Shown here: one piece after another, positions 23,223 through 31,295 of the stretch
How positions within the stretch are numbered: the first letter of the stretch is position 1
How the letters are laid out: each line of letters begins with the position of its first letter
NCBI GenBank assembly: GCA_949292025.1
Contig: CASEYC010000043.1
Span: 1-32,706, forward strand
Source of the DNA: an uncultured Bacteroides sp.
GTDB taxonomy: Bacteria; Bacteroidota; Bacteroidia; Bacteroidales; Bacteroidaceae
Direction: 5' to 3'
DNA length: 32,706 nucleotides
The notes under the pieces: generated by a model
The model's database searches: none
The model's input: only the letters and a program-made list of their open reading frames with translations
Told to the model about the DNA's origin: nothing
Made by a program: the position numbers and the translations under genes

Positions 23223-23456
23223 GCAAATTAACTTATAAATTAATTTTTCAGCATACAGCAACCTATCCCAGCAAGCCGAACAAACTTTAATTGTTTTCGG
23301 CAAAAACCCCATTTGTCCGATTGATTCAAAATCACGAGGTCACGCCGCAGCATTACAGTTTTTACAGTGTAGCAATCTATCTGCCCGATGAGCGGCATTT
23401 GTACAAATAAATTAATATACTCCAAGGCGGCGGGAAAACATCCCTCCCGAACATAG
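23223..23456. other. AT-rich intergenic stretch without a convincing gene
   Basis: Between the toxin-like promoter and the 34-bp inverted repeat I see no supported gene. A weak hairpin lies at 23275-23301 (GCCGAA...TTCGGC). A 61-codon minus-strand frame (23425-23240) is open, but has no promoter, no known domain and an odd composition. The stretch may be the remnant of an interspersed repeat. Confidence 0.4.
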
Positions 23457-23627
23457 TGGCGACAAGCGACAGTAACGACAGTTTTTCCTGACCTTGCAAC
23501 GACATAAATAGGGGTATATTTAATAAATTTAATATTTATAGTTAATATATACCTATATCAACATCATCCCCCTGCACACCCACTGCCTCCATGCAGGAAA
23601 AACTGTCGTTACTGTCGCTTGTCGCCA
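23457..23627. repeat. MITE-like element bounded by a perfect 34-bp inverted repeat
   Basis: 23457-23490 and 23594-23627 are perfect reverse complements over 34 bp, starting TGGCGACAAGCGACAG. They enclose 103 bp of very AT-rich sequence that itself has partial symmetry (GGTATAT near 23513 and ATATACC near 23547). Each arm contains three GCGACA/ACGACA-type steps. I see no transposase and no clear target-site duplication. Confidence 0.85.
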
Positions 23628-23705
23628 TTTCACCCCGTTCCGCAGAACATTGTCCGGCATTCGAGGCTGCAAAATGCCTTTCTCCGCAAAACATTGCCAC
23701 TGAAA

Positions 23706-23737
23706 TTTCCATATCTCGAAAAAAATGCCTACCTTTA
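23706..23737 (+). promoter_or_regulatory. Promoter of the pyrB operon
   Basis: TTTC (23706-23709) and TACCTTTA (23730-23737) are spaced 20 nt and each miss the consensus by one base. The leader to ATG 23770 would be about 27 nt, too short for a pyrimidine attenuator. TCTCGAAAAAAA occurs at 23714-23725 and again at 23741-23752. Confidence 0.5.
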
Positions 23738-23769
23738 CACTCTCGAAAAAAAGAAATCACATCAACGAT

Positions 23770-24711
23770 ATGGAAAACAGAAGTTTAGTCACCATCGCCG
23801 AACATTCCAGGGAGAAAATCCTCTATATGATTGACATGGCCAAGGAATTTGAGGCACATCCCAACCGCCACCTGCTGGACGGGCGGGTCGTGGCCACCCT
23901 ATTTTTTGAACCGTCCACCCGCACGCGCCTCAGCTTCGAGACGGCCGCCAACCGGCTGGGGGCGCGCGTCATCGGATTCACCGACCCCAAGGCGACCAGC
24001 TCGTCCAAGGGCGAGACGCTGAAGGACACCATCAAGATGGTGAGCAACTATGCCGACATCATCGTCATGCGCCACTACCTCGAAGGCGCCGCGCGCTATG
24101 CCAGCGAAGTGACCAACGTGCCCATCGTCAACGCCGGCGACGGGGCCAACCAGCACCCCTCGCAGACGATGCTGGACCTCTACTCCATCTACAAGACGCA
24201 GGGCACGCTGGAGAACCTGGACATCTACCTCGTGGGCGACCTGAAATACGGGCGCACCGTCCACTCCCTGCTGATGGCCATGCGCCACTTCAACCCCACC
24301 TTCCACTTCATCGCGCCCAAGGAGCTCCAGATGCCCGAGGAATACAAGATATACTGCCGCGAGCACGGCATCCGCTACGAGGAGCACACGGACTTCACCG
24401 AGGAGACCATCGCCCAGGCGGACATCCTCTACATGACCCGCGTGCAGCGCGAGCGGTTCACCGACCTGATGGAGTATGAGCGCGTGAAGAACGTCTACAT
24501 CCTGCGCGCCAAGATGCTGGCCCACACGCGCCCCAACCTGCGCATCCTGCACCCCCTGCCCCGCGTGAACGAGATTGCCTACGACGTGGACGAATGCCCC
24601 CAGGCCTACTACTTCCAGCAGGCGCAAAACGGGCTGTATGCCCGCCAGGCCATCCTCTGCGACGTGCTGGGCATCACGCTGGAGGATGTAAGACGGGATT
24701 CGGGGAAATAA
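23770..24711 (+). CDS. pyrB: Aspartate carbamoyltransferase catalytic subunit
   Basis: A 313-residue enzyme joining carbamoyl phosphate and aspartate to carbamoyl-aspartate, the committed step of pyrimidine synthesis. The carbamoyl-phosphate motif is present ([13 protein letters not shown], about residues 44-56), as are the SSSKGET loop with the Ser/Lys used in trans across the trimer, [15 protein letters not shown] (the conserved His-Pro region) and HPLPRVNEI near the C-terminus. Length is typical. I chose ATG 23770 ([12 protein letters not shown]); codons upstream in frame overlap the promoter. The regulatory subunit gene pyrI follows, separated by leader element copy 3, which begins directly after the stop codon. 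Confidence 0.96.
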   Translation: MENRSLVTIAEHSREKILYMIDMAKEFEAHPNRHLLDGRVVATLFFEPSTRTRLSFETAANRLGARVIGFTDPKATSSSKGETLKDTIKMVSNYADIIVMRHYLEGAARYASEVTNVPIVNAGDGANQHPSQTMLDLYSIYKTQGTLENLDIYLVGDLKYGRTVHSLLMAMRHFNPTFHFIAPKELQMPEEYKIYCREHGIRYEEHTDFTEETIAQADILYMTRVQRERFTDLMEYERVKNVYILRAKMLAHTRPNLRILHPLPRVNEIAYDVDECPQAYYFQQAQNGLYARQAILCDVLGITLEDVRRDSGK

Positions 24712-24852
24712 GGAATTTAGTTTAGGCGCGGATTACGCGGATGGACGCGGATTTATTAGTTGTATAACCAATGGAATCCAGCGTTTACAGTGAAAAGATT
24801 ATCCGTGAAATCCGCGTAATCCGCGCCAAAAAATCCACCGATAAATTATCAC
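24712..24852 (+). repeat. Leader hairpin element, copy 3 (inside the pyrB-pyrI gap)
   Basis: A diverged, inverted-orientation homologue of 7991-8139 and 31131-31278. It starts right after the pyrB stop with GGAATTTAG. Its arms pair perfectly over 18 bp (24725-24742 with 24810-24827; GGCGCGGATTACGCGGAT). The loop is alignable with the other copies (GGATTTATT, TTGTA, CAATG, AATCC, GCGTTT in the same order). It ends with the shared tail CCGATAAATTATCA (24838-24851), 16 nt before the pyrI ATG. Confidence 0.88.
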
Positions 24853-24867
24853 TTAACAATCCGACTC

Positions 24868-25323
24868 ATGAACAAGAAAGAACTGCAGGTGGCCGCGCTG
24901 GAGAACGGCACCGTCATCGACCACATACCCTCCGAGAAACTCTTCACCGTGGTTTCCCTCCTCGGCCTGGAGCACATGAACAACAACATCACCATCGGCT
25001 TCAACCTGGAGAGCAAGAAGCTGGGCAAGAAAGGCATCATCAAGATTGCCGACAAATTCTTCACGGACGACGAGATAAACCGCATCGCCGTCGTGGCACC
25101 CAACGTGAAGCTGAACATCATCCGCAACTACGAGGTGGCGGAGAAGCGCGAACTGGTCCTGCCGGACGAGCTGATAGGCATCGTGAAGTGTGCCAACCCC
25201 AAGTGTATCACCAACAACGAGCCTATGCCCACCCGCTTCAGCGTCATCGACAAGGAGAAATGCGTCATCAAGTGCCACTACTGCGAGAAGGAACAGGAAA
25301 GGAAAGACATCACGCTGCTATGA
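24868..25323 (+). CDS. pyrI: Aspartate carbamoyltransferase regulatory subunit
   Basis: A 151-residue regulatory chain that binds CTP/ATP in its N-terminal domain and docks on PyrB through a C-terminal zinc domain. The start [19 protein letters not shown] is typical. The four zinc cysteines are visible as CANPKC (Cys-x4-Cys) and CHYC (Cys-x2-Cys) in the last 45 residues. Its presence implies a class B, allosterically controlled ATCase. It overlaps the next gene by 4 nt (ATGA at 25320-25323). Unusually, a structured repeat element fills the gap to pyrB. Confidence 0.96.
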   Translation: MNKKELQVAALENGTVIDHIPSEKLFTVVSLLGLEHMNNNITIGFNLESKKLGKKGIIKIADKFFTDDEINRIAVVAPNVKLNIIRNYEVAEKRELVLPDELIGIVKCANPKCITNNEPMPTRFSVIDKEKCVIKCHYCEKEQERKDITLL

Positions 25324-25892
25324 AGCAAGACTGGAAACCCGGCACGATGATTTATCCCCTGCCCGCCGTCCTGGTGAGCTGCGGGAGCACGCCCGAGGAA
25401 TACAACCTCCTGACCGTGGCGTGGACGGGCACCCTCTGCACCAACCCGCCGATGTGCTACATCGCCGTGCGCCCCGAACGCCACTCCTACGGCATCATCC
25501 GCCGCCGGATGGAGTTCGTCATCAACCTCACCACCCGCGACATGGCCCGCGCCACGGACTGGTGTGGCGTGCGCTCGGGGCGGGATTACAACAAGTTCGA
25601 GGAGATGGGCCTCACCCCCGGCCGGTGTACCGTGGTCAGCGCCCCCCTGGTGGAGGAATCGCCCCTGTGCATCGAATGCCGCGTGAAGGAAATCCTCTCC
25701 CTCGGCTCGCACGACCTGTTCATCGCCGACGTGGTGAACGTGCGCGCCGACGACCGCTACCTCGACCCCGCGACGGGCAAGTTCGACCTGGCGTCCAGCC
25801 ACCCGCTGGTGTACGTACACGGCAATTATTACGACCTGGGCGCGCACATCGGCAAGTTCGGCTGGTCGGTGGAGAAAAAGAAAAAATCCTGA
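25320..25892 (+). CDS. Flavin reductase-like / flavoredoxin family protein
   Basis: A 190-residue protein of the flavin reductase-like FMN-binding family. The N-terminal stretch [11 protein letters not shown]...[19 protein letters not shown] matches the family's FMN-binding start (PxPVxLVT...NxxTxaW). Further marks are [19 protein letters not shown], the conserved SGRDYNKFE region, and [21 protein letters not shown]. Members bind FMN and act as NAD(P)H:flavin reductases or electron carriers (flavoredoxin). Its start codon overlaps the pyrI stop, so it is co-translated, although no link with pyrimidine synthesis is known to me. The substrate is unknown. Confidence 0.85.
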   Translation: MKQDWKPGTMIYPLPAVLVSCGSTPEEYNLLTVAWTGTLCTNPPMCYIAVRPERHSYGIIRRRMEFVINLTTRDMARATDWCGVRSGRDYNKFEEMGLTPGRCTVVSAPLVEESPLCIECRVKEILSLGSHDLFIADVVNVRADDRYLDPATGKFDLASSHPLVYVHGNYYDLGAHIGKFGWSVEKKKKS

Positions 25893-25898
25893 TTCCCC

Positions 25899-26615
25899 AT
25901 GCGCGCGCTTGCCCTGATATTCTGCTTTCTCCTGCCGGGATGCTTCCCCTGCCTGCTCCACGCCGAGGAAGCGGACAAGACGCCTCCCAGCACGGTGCCC
26001 GTGAGCGTCAACTGGGGCGCCAAAGCCGGATTCACGGCCGCCCTCTCCCTCATCAACGGTTTCAGCATCGGAGGCGCGCCCGTCGAGGAGGTGCAGAACA
26101 ATTACCGCGTGGGCTACCTGGCGTCGGTCTTCATGCGCATCAACTTCGGGCGGCATTTCCTCCAGACGGAAGCCTCGTACAACGTCAACCTGTGTGACAT
26201 TTCGTTCAACAAGCCCCAGACAGAGACTCCCCCTTTGGGATCCGGGATCATCAACGAAGAGGCTTCCATCTCCTCGGAGATACGCAGCATCGACATCCCC
26301 GTCCTCTACGGATACAACTTCATCAAGCAAGGTTCCTATCAGATGGCTTTTTTTGCAGGTCCCAAGATACGCCTGCTGCTGGATCGCAAGAGCAACATCA
26401 TCTTCCGAAACTTTGATGAAGATGACATCAAGGAAGAACTTTACCCCATGGGATTGAGCTTCACCCTGGGCGTGTCCGTCACCATCTCGCCCATCTTCTT
26501 CGATTTCCGCTACGACATCGGGATGCTCAACCTCACCAAGCAGTTGTCCGGAAACGAAGTGTACTATGAACGCCGGGACAATGTGCTAAGTTTTTCCCTC
26601 GGAATTTTCTTTTAA
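25899..26615 (+). CDS. PorT-like outer-membrane beta-barrel protein
   Basis: A 238-residue exported protein. The signal peptide ([22 protein letters not shown]) is followed by alternating amphipathic strands: [66 protein letters not shown]. It ends with a terminal Phe (FSLGIFF), typical of outer-membrane barrels. The [11 protein letters not shown] / FFAGPKI pattern is characteristic of the PorT/outer-membrane beta-barrel family (PF13568) of Bacteroidota. It lies 6 bp after the flavin reductase gene, so is probably the last gene of the pyrB operon. Specific function unknown. Confidence 0.8.
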   Translation: MRALALIFCFLLPGCFPCLLHAEEADKTPPSTVPVSVNWGAKAGFTAALSLINGFSIGGAPVEEVQNNYRVGYLASVFMRINFGRHFLQTEASYNVNLCDISFNKPQTETPPLGSGIINEEASISSEIRSIDIPVLYGYNFIKQGSYQMAFFAGPKIRLLLDRKSNIIFRNFDEDDIKEELYPMGLSFTLGVSVTISPIFFDFRYDIGMLNLTKQLSGNEVYYERRDNVLSFSLGIFF

Positions 26616-26630
26616 TTCAGATATTTGCCC

Positions 26631-26638
26631 TAACTTTG
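26631..26638 (+). promoter_or_regulatory. -7 box of glyA
   Basis: TAACTTTG matches TAnnTTTG. The leader to the glyA ATG at 26677 would be about 33 nt. The -33 region is T-rich but has no exact TTTG at the expected distance. Confidence 0.5.
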
Positions 26639-26676
26639 CGGCGGAAGAGAATATATATCATTTAACATACAACAGA

Positions 26677-27957
26677 ATGAAAAGAGACGACTTGATTTTC
26701 GACATCATCGAGAAAGAACACCAACGCCAGTTGAAAGGCATCGAACTGATTGCCTCCGAAAACTTTGTGAGCGACGAAGTGATGCAGGCCATGGGTTCCT
26801 GCCTGACCAACAAATACGCCGAAGGCTATCCCGGCAAGCGCTACTACGGCGGTTGCGAAGTGGTGGACCAAAGCGAGCAACTGGCCATCGAACGCATCAA
26901 GAAGATATTCGGAGCCGAATGGGCCAACGTGCAGCCCCACTCCGGCGCACAAGCCAACGCTGCCGTGTTCCTGGCCGTGCTCAACCCCGGCGACAAGTTC
27001 ATGGGCCTCAATCTGGCTCATGGCGGGCACCTGTCGCACGGCTCGCACGTCAATACCTCAGGCATCCTCTACACGCCCTGCGAATACAACCTGAACAAGG
27101 AAACAGGCCGCGTGGACTATGACCAGATGGAGGAAATCGCCCTGCGCGAGCAACCCAAGCTCATCGTGGGCGGCGGCTCGGCCTACTCCCGCGAATGGGA
27201 CTACCAACGGATGCGCGACATTGCCGACAAGGTGGGCGCCCTGCTGATGATTGACATGGCACACCCCGCCGGACTCATCGCCGCAGGCCTGCTGGACAAC
27301 CCCGTGAAGTATGCGCATATCGTCACCTCCACCACCCACAAGACGCTGCGCGGTCCCCGTGGCGGCATCATCCTGATGGGCAAGGACTTCCCCAATCCCT
27401 GGGGCAAGAAGACGCCGAAGGGCGAAGTGAAAATGATGTCCCAACTGCTCGACTCTGCCGTATTCCCCGGCATCCAGGGCGGCCCGCTGGAGCACGTCAT
27501 TGCCGCCAAAGCCGTGGCCTTCAACGAAATCCTCCAGCCCGAATGGAAGGAATATGCCACCCAGGTGAAGAAGAACGCAGCCGCCTTGGCACAAGCCTTG
27601 ATGGACCGCGGATTCACCATCGTGAGCGGCGGCACGGACAACCACTCCATGCTGGTGGACCTCCGCACGAAGTATCCCGACTTGACAGGAAAGGTAGCCG
27701 AAAAAGCATTGGTATCGGCCGACATCACGGTGAACAAGAACATGGTGCCTTTCGACACCCGCTCCGCCTTCCAGACTTCGGGCATCCGCCTCGGCACTCC
27801 CGCCATCACCACGCGCGGCGCTAAGGAAGACCTGATGCTGGAAATTGCCGAGATGATTGAAACCGTCCTGAGCAACGTGGAGAACGAAGAAGTCATCGCC
27901 AAGGTACGCGCCCGCGTCAACGAGACGATGAAGAACTATCCGCTCTTCGCCTACTAA
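26677..27957 (+). CDS. glyA: Serine hydroxymethyltransferase
   Basis: A 426-residue PLP enzyme interconverting serine and glycine with transfer of a one-carbon unit to tetrahydrofolate; cytoplasmic. The PLP lysine is Lys222 in [14 protein letters not shown]. Other signatures are [13 protein letters not shown] near the N-terminus, [17 protein letters not shown] (tetrahydrofolate/active-site region), [15 protein letters not shown], and [13 protein letters not shown] near the C-terminus. Length is normal. It is monocistronic between its own promoter and a strong intrinsic terminator at 27990-28050. Confidence 0.98.
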   Translation: MKRDDLIFDIIEKEHQRQLKGIELIASENFVSDEVMQAMGSCLTNKYAEGYPGKRYYGGCEVVDQSEQLAIERIKKIFGAEWANVQPHSGAQANAAVFLAVLNPGDKFMGLNLAHGGHLSHGSHVNTSGILYTPCEYNLNKETGRVDYDQMEEIALREQPKLIVGGGSAYSREWDYQRMRDIADKVGALLMIDMAHPAGLIAAGLLDNPVKYAHIVTSTTHKTLRGPRGGIILMGKDFPNPWGKKTPKGEVKMMSQLLDSAVFPGIQGGPLEHVIAAKAVAFNEILQPEWKEYATQVKKNAAALAQALMDRGFTIVSGGTDNHSMLVDLRTKYPDLTGKVAEKALVSADITVNKNMVPFDTRSAFQTSGIRLGTPAITTRGAKEDLMLEIAEMIETVLSNVENEEVIAKVRARVNETMKNYPLFAY

Positions 27958-27989
27958 TGAATCAGCAAGCCATGGCATAAAACCAGCGC

Positions 27990-28050
27990 GCCCCGCAGGA
28001 TGTTCTCCCCATCGCAAATGGGGGCTTCTCCCTGCGGGGCGTCTTTTTTT
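27990..28050 (+). terminator. Intrinsic terminator after glyA
   Basis: Outer arms GCCCCGCAGG (27990-27999) and CCTGCGGGGC (28031-28040) are perfect complements, with an inner CCCCAT/ATGGGG hairpin (28007-28023), followed by GTCTTTTTTT. It lies between glyA and the serine hydrolase, whose ATG comes only 12 nt after the T-tract. Confidence 0.9.
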
Positions 28051-28061
28051 ACCTGAAAGAC

Positions 28062-29219
28062 ATGATCCGGAAAAGAAAAAGGATATTGGGCGCCTTGCTC
28101 ATCGTCGCCCTGCTGGTGATGAGTTGGTTCACCCTGCCCCACTACGCCCGCCAGGCTCTCATCCACCTGATGCCCGTCATTGACGACTTGGAGACTTTCC
28201 ACCGCGACACCGTCTGCCACGATGCCGCAAATGTCTGGCACTGGCCCCATGCCAAGAGCTATAACCAATACGTCCTGCACGCTGAGGATGCAGCCTACCT
28301 CGATTCGCTCCACACCATATCCTTCCTCGTCATCCGCCAAGACAGCCTCCTCTTCGAAAGTTACCGCGACGGATGGAACGACACGCTCACATCCAACCTC
28401 TACTCCGCCACCAAGACCATCGTGGGCCTCCTCACCGGCATCGCCTTGGACGAAGGGCGGATTCATAGTCTTGACGACCCCGTGTCACGCTATATACCTA
28501 TATATAATAAGGGACGCCAAGCCGATGTCACCCTGCGCCACCTCCTCACCATGAGCGGAGGCATGGCTTGGGACGAATCCTATGCCTCGCTCTTCTCCGT
28601 CACCACGCACGGCTATTACGGGGATGACCTTTATGAACTGGTTACGGGCTTGGATGTCGTGGACGAACCCGGCGTGCAATACTCCTACCGAAGCGGGGAG
28701 ACGCAACTCCTGGCCTTCGCGCTCGAAGCCGCCACCGGCCAGACGCTGAGCCAATATGCCGAAGAAAAACTCTGGAAACCGATGCAGGCCGAACGCGATG
28801 CTTATTGGCTCTTAGACAAAGAGGACGGAGATGAAAAAGCCTTTTGCTGCTTCCACACCACGGCACGCGATGCCGCCCGCTTCGGCCGCCTCCTGCTCCG
28901 CCACGGGGATTGGGACGGACGCCAACTGGTTTCCAAGGCATATATGGACGAGATGATGCGCCCCGCCTCTTACCTGAAAGACCAATGGGGACGTGACTCC
29001 CTCTCCTACTACGGCCTCCAGACATGGATTTATCCCTACCGGGGCGAGGCTATCCCCTGCCTGAGAGGGATGCTGGGGCAATACATCTTCGCCATCCCCT
29101 CACGAGATGCCATCGTTGTCCGCCTGGGCCGCAAGCGGCACGATGTCTACGAAGGCCCCTTCACCATCGACATGCGCCGCTACCTGGACATCGCCATGAA
29201 GATGCTGGACGCCCATTAA
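28062..29219 (+). CDS. Serine hydrolase, class C beta-lactamase/6-aminohexanoate-dimer hydrolase-like fold
   Basis: A 385-residue protein with one N-terminal membrane helix or uncleaved signal (ILGALLIVALLVMSWF) and a beta-lactamase-fold domain (PF00144). The nucleophile motif SxxK is Ser115-Ala-Thr-Lys118 (LYSATKTIVG). The second motif is Tyr209-x-Ser211 (YSYRSGETQLLAFALE), and GMLGQYIFAIP near residue 340 replaces KTG, which is the EstB/NylB-like pattern rather than true AmpC. LRHLLTMSGGMAWDE is family-typical. It probably acts in the periplasm on an ester, amide or peptide; the substrate is unknown and clinical beta-lactamase activity is unlikely from the motifs. Its start lies just after the glyA terminator and I see no clean promoter, so weak read-through may feed it. 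Confidence 0.87.
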   Translation: MIRKRKRILGALLIVALLVMSWFTLPHYARQALIHLMPVIDDLETFHRDTVCHDAANVWHWPHAKSYNQYVLHAEDAAYLDSLHTISFLVIRQDSLLFESYRDGWNDTLTSNLYSATKTIVGLLTGIALDEGRIHSLDDPVSRYIPIYNKGRQADVTLRHLLTMSGGMAWDESYASLFSVTTHGYYGDDLYELVTGLDVVDEPGVQYSYRSGETQLLAFALEAATGQTLSQYAEEKLWKPMQAERDAYWLLDKEDGDEKAFCCFHTTARDAARFGRLLLRHGDWDGRQLVSKAYMDEMMRPASYLKDQWGRDSLSYYGLQTWIYPYRGEAIPCLRGMLGQYIFAIPSRDAIVVRLGRKRHDVYEGPFTIDMRRYLDIAMKMLDAH

Positions 29220-29275
29220 CCATTTATCATTAATCATTGACCATTTATTATCAACCACTTAATACATGTACAACC

Positions 29276-29962
29276 ATGAAACAAAAAGACCTTGTTTTTC
29301 TGCTGATTGTGGTGGCTTTGTTCCTCCCTTTCTTCCTGAGTGACGCACTCTACCGGAGTTATCAATCGTTCAACGCCGCGCACGGCATGGTGATGAGCTT
29401 CCTGAAGTTCGGCATCCTCTCCACCTTGGGCGAGTTGCTGGGCCTGCGCATCAGCACGGGCCGCTACCTGAAGCCCGGCTTCGGCATACTGCCGCGCGCC
29501 GTGGTGTGGGGCATCTTCGGCATGGGCATCAATATGGCCTTTGTAGTCTTCTCCACCGGCGTGCCCGCCTTTGCCGGCTACCTGGGCGTGGCACATCCCG
29601 CAGAACTGATGGCTGGTCCCCTCACCATGGAGAAGGTGTTGCTGGCCTTGGCCATCTCCGTCACGATGAACACCATCTTCGCACCCGTCTTCATGACCCT
29701 GCACAAGATTACGGACACGCACATCCTGGCCACGGGCGGCACCTTGCGCGGCTTGTTCACCCCGATACCGATGGGCGAAATCATGCAAGGCATGAACTGG
29801 CGCGTGCAGTGGAACTTCGTCTTCAAGAAGACCATCCCCTTCTTCTGGTATCCGGCACACACCATCACCTTCCTCCTGCCCGAAGAGACGCGCGTGCTCT
29901 TCGCCGCCCTGCTGGGCGTGGCGCTGGGGGTGATACTGGCTGTGGCGGCGCGGAAGAAATGA
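29276..29962 (+). CDS. Polytopic membrane protein, possibly Mpv17/PMP22-like
   Basis: A 228-residue inner-membrane protein with about five or six hydrophobic segments (FLLIVVALFLPFFL, AVVWGIFGMGINMAFVVF, VLLALAISVTMNTIFAPVF, FAALLGVALGVILAVA). The C-terminal part (MNWRVQWNFVFKKTIPFFWY) resembles the Mpv17/PMP22 signature, where Trp-rich and NF...P residues precede the last helix; I hold this only moderately. No enzymatic motif is visible. The gene has an unusual leader: the 55 nt before the ATG repeat ATTTATCATTA-like and ATTTATTATCA-like blocks (29222-29253). Confidence 0.7.
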   Translation: MKQKDLVFLLIVVALFLPFFLSDALYRSYQSFNAAHGMVMSFLKFGILSTLGELLGLRISTGRYLKPGFGILPRAVVWGIFGMGINMAFVVFSTGVPAFAGYLGVAHPAELMAGPLTMEKVLLALAISVTMNTIFAPVFMTLHKITDTHILATGGTLRGLFTPIPMGEIMQGMNWRVQWNFVFKKTIPFFWYPAHTITFLLPEETRVLFAALLGVALGVILAVAARKK

Positions 29963-29972
29963 AGCTCTGCTC

Positions 29973-31121
29973 CTATCCCATCAGATACACCGCCCTGCGC
30001 CCCAGTCCTTTCTTGACCACGTAAGTGAAGCTCCACGAAAAGACAAATATCAGCAGGGCCGAGGCAGGAATCCGCAAAGGCACAGGCAACGCGAGAGCCT
30101 GGACAATCTGATAGCATAGCCCCACGAAGAAATAGTGCACCATGTAGATGCCGAAGCCGCAGAAAGTGAGGTTGGCCAGGAAACGCCCCGCCCGCGACTC
30201 CGCCGGAAGGGAGACATGCTTCAGCAACAGGAACCAAGCCGTGGACATGCAGGCCACGTTGAGGGTGTTATACGTCCAAAACAGTTCAATCTGCTCCGGC
30301 GTCTTCTCCGGCAGGGACATGATGTGACCATAGCCCAGGTAGGTGACCAGAAAGCCCGCCACCAGCAGCACCAAGGCCACGGGCCATGTCCGCGACAGGC
30401 TCCAGTCCATATAGTGGCGCAGGTAGTGGCCCAACAGGAGATAGCCGTTGAACCCGGCGAAGTAATAGAACAACCCGAAGGAATTCCACGTGCAGGTGCC
30501 GAAGGCATACGGGCTGACGAACTGATGGAAGTAGGGCAACAGGGTGCTGAGCGCCCACAACCCGATGAACACCTGGAGCTGCTTCTTCGTGGCCCGCTCC
30601 ACCCACGCCGAGAGGATGGGCATGAAGAGGTAGAGGCCTATCAGCATGTAGATGTACCACATGTGTTGCGCAATGAAGCTGAACGTGTAGGGGATGCGCA
30701 GGATGTTGGCCAGGCTGGAGGCAAAGGACTGGCTGTCGCTCTCCGCCCAGATGAAACACTTGTAGACAATGCTCTTGTCACAGCCCAGCACGCCCGTGAA
30801 CCACGGGAAGAGGTAGTAGAGCACCGACCATATCAGGAAAGGCCACAGCACCCGCAGGATGCGCTTCTTGTAGAACGCCCCCATCGACTGGCGGACGGGA
30901 AACATCAGGGCGCCCGTTATCATCACGAACAACGGCACGCACGGACGGACAAAGGCCATCCACCGTTCGCCCCACATCAGCGAGGCGGCATCCACCGCCC
31001 CGCCCGCATCGGCATTGGCGTATGTGGCCGTGGCATAGAAAGGGTCGGCCGCATGGCAGCACAACAAAAAGAAAAAGGCAAGCAGCCGGACGGCGTCCAG
31101 CCAGACGATTTGTTTCTTCAT
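29973..31121 (-). CDS. Acyltransferase-3 family integral membrane protein
   Basis: A 382-residue protein of the acyltransferase 3 family (PF01757), which O-acylates sugars or lipids at the inner membrane. It opens with VWLDAVRLLAFFFLLCCHA, containing the conserved Arg12 and His23 of the first helix. About ten hydrophobic helices follow; RPCVPLFVMITGALMF is the second family block. The substrate cannot be told from sequence. The stop lies 10 bp from the convergent membrane gene. Its leader contains copy 2 of the hairpin element, ending 9 nt before the ATG, with a -7 box at 31282-31289. Confidence 0.88.
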   Translation of the reverse strand: MKKQIVWLDAVRLLAFFFLLCCHAADPFYATATYANADAGGAVDAASLMWGERWMAFVRPCVPLFVMITGALMFPVRQSMGAFYKKRILRVLWPFLIWSVLYYLFPWFTGVLGCDKSIVYKCFIWAESDSQSFASSLANILRIPYTFSFIAQHMWYIYMLIGLYLFMPILSAWVERATKKQLQVFIGLWALSTLLPYFHQFVSPYAFGTCTWNSFGLFYYFAGFNGYLLLGHYLRHYMDWSLSRTWPVALVLLVAGFLVTYLGYGHIMSLPEKTPEQIELFWTYNTLNVACMSTAWFLLLKHVSLPAESRAGRFLANLTFCGFGIYMVHYFFVGLCYQIVQALALPVPLRIPASALLIFVFSWSFTYVVKKGLGRRAVYLMG

Positions 31122-31130
31122 ACTACTGGT

Positions 31131-31278
31131 AAATGATAATTTATCGGGGTGTTTTTAGGCGCGGATTACGCGGATTTCACGGATAAATTTATTATAAAAC
31201 GCAGGATTTCATTGATTGTACAAAGAATAAATCCGTGAAATCCGCGTAATCCGCGCCTAAATCTAAATTCCCATTTGC
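31131..31278 (-). repeat. Leader hairpin element, copy 2
   Basis: A 148-bp near-identical copy of 7991-8139 (one substitution and one single-base indel by eye, both next to the inner end of the left arm). Perfect 31-bp arms at 31154-31184 and 31231-31261 enclose a 46-nt loop. The tail CCGATAAATTATCA lies at 31147-31134, toward the acyltransferase start codon. Confidence 0.92.
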
Positions 31279-31281
31279 CCG

Positions 31282-31289
31282 CAAAGATA
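31282..31289 (-). promoter_or_regulatory. -7 box at the edge of leader element copy 2
   Basis: TATCTTTG on the minus strand (31289-31282) lies 3 nt outside the element, mirroring the arrangement at copy 1. The acyltransferase transcript would start near 31277 and carry the whole hairpin. Confidence 0.5.
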
Positions 31290-31295
31290 CACCTT

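Noticed and set aside
23240-23425. 61-codon minus-strand frame in the gap upstream of the 34-bp inverted repeat
   Set aside because: No promoter, no domain and unusual composition. It may reflect an interspersed repeat seen in other Bacteroides, but I cannot support that from this window alone.
24771-25319. In-frame N-terminal extension of the flavin reductase-like protein across pyrI
   Set aside because: The extension overlaps pyrI and leader element copy 3 in another frame and reads as low-complexity Arg/His sequence; family homology begins at the ATG at 25320.
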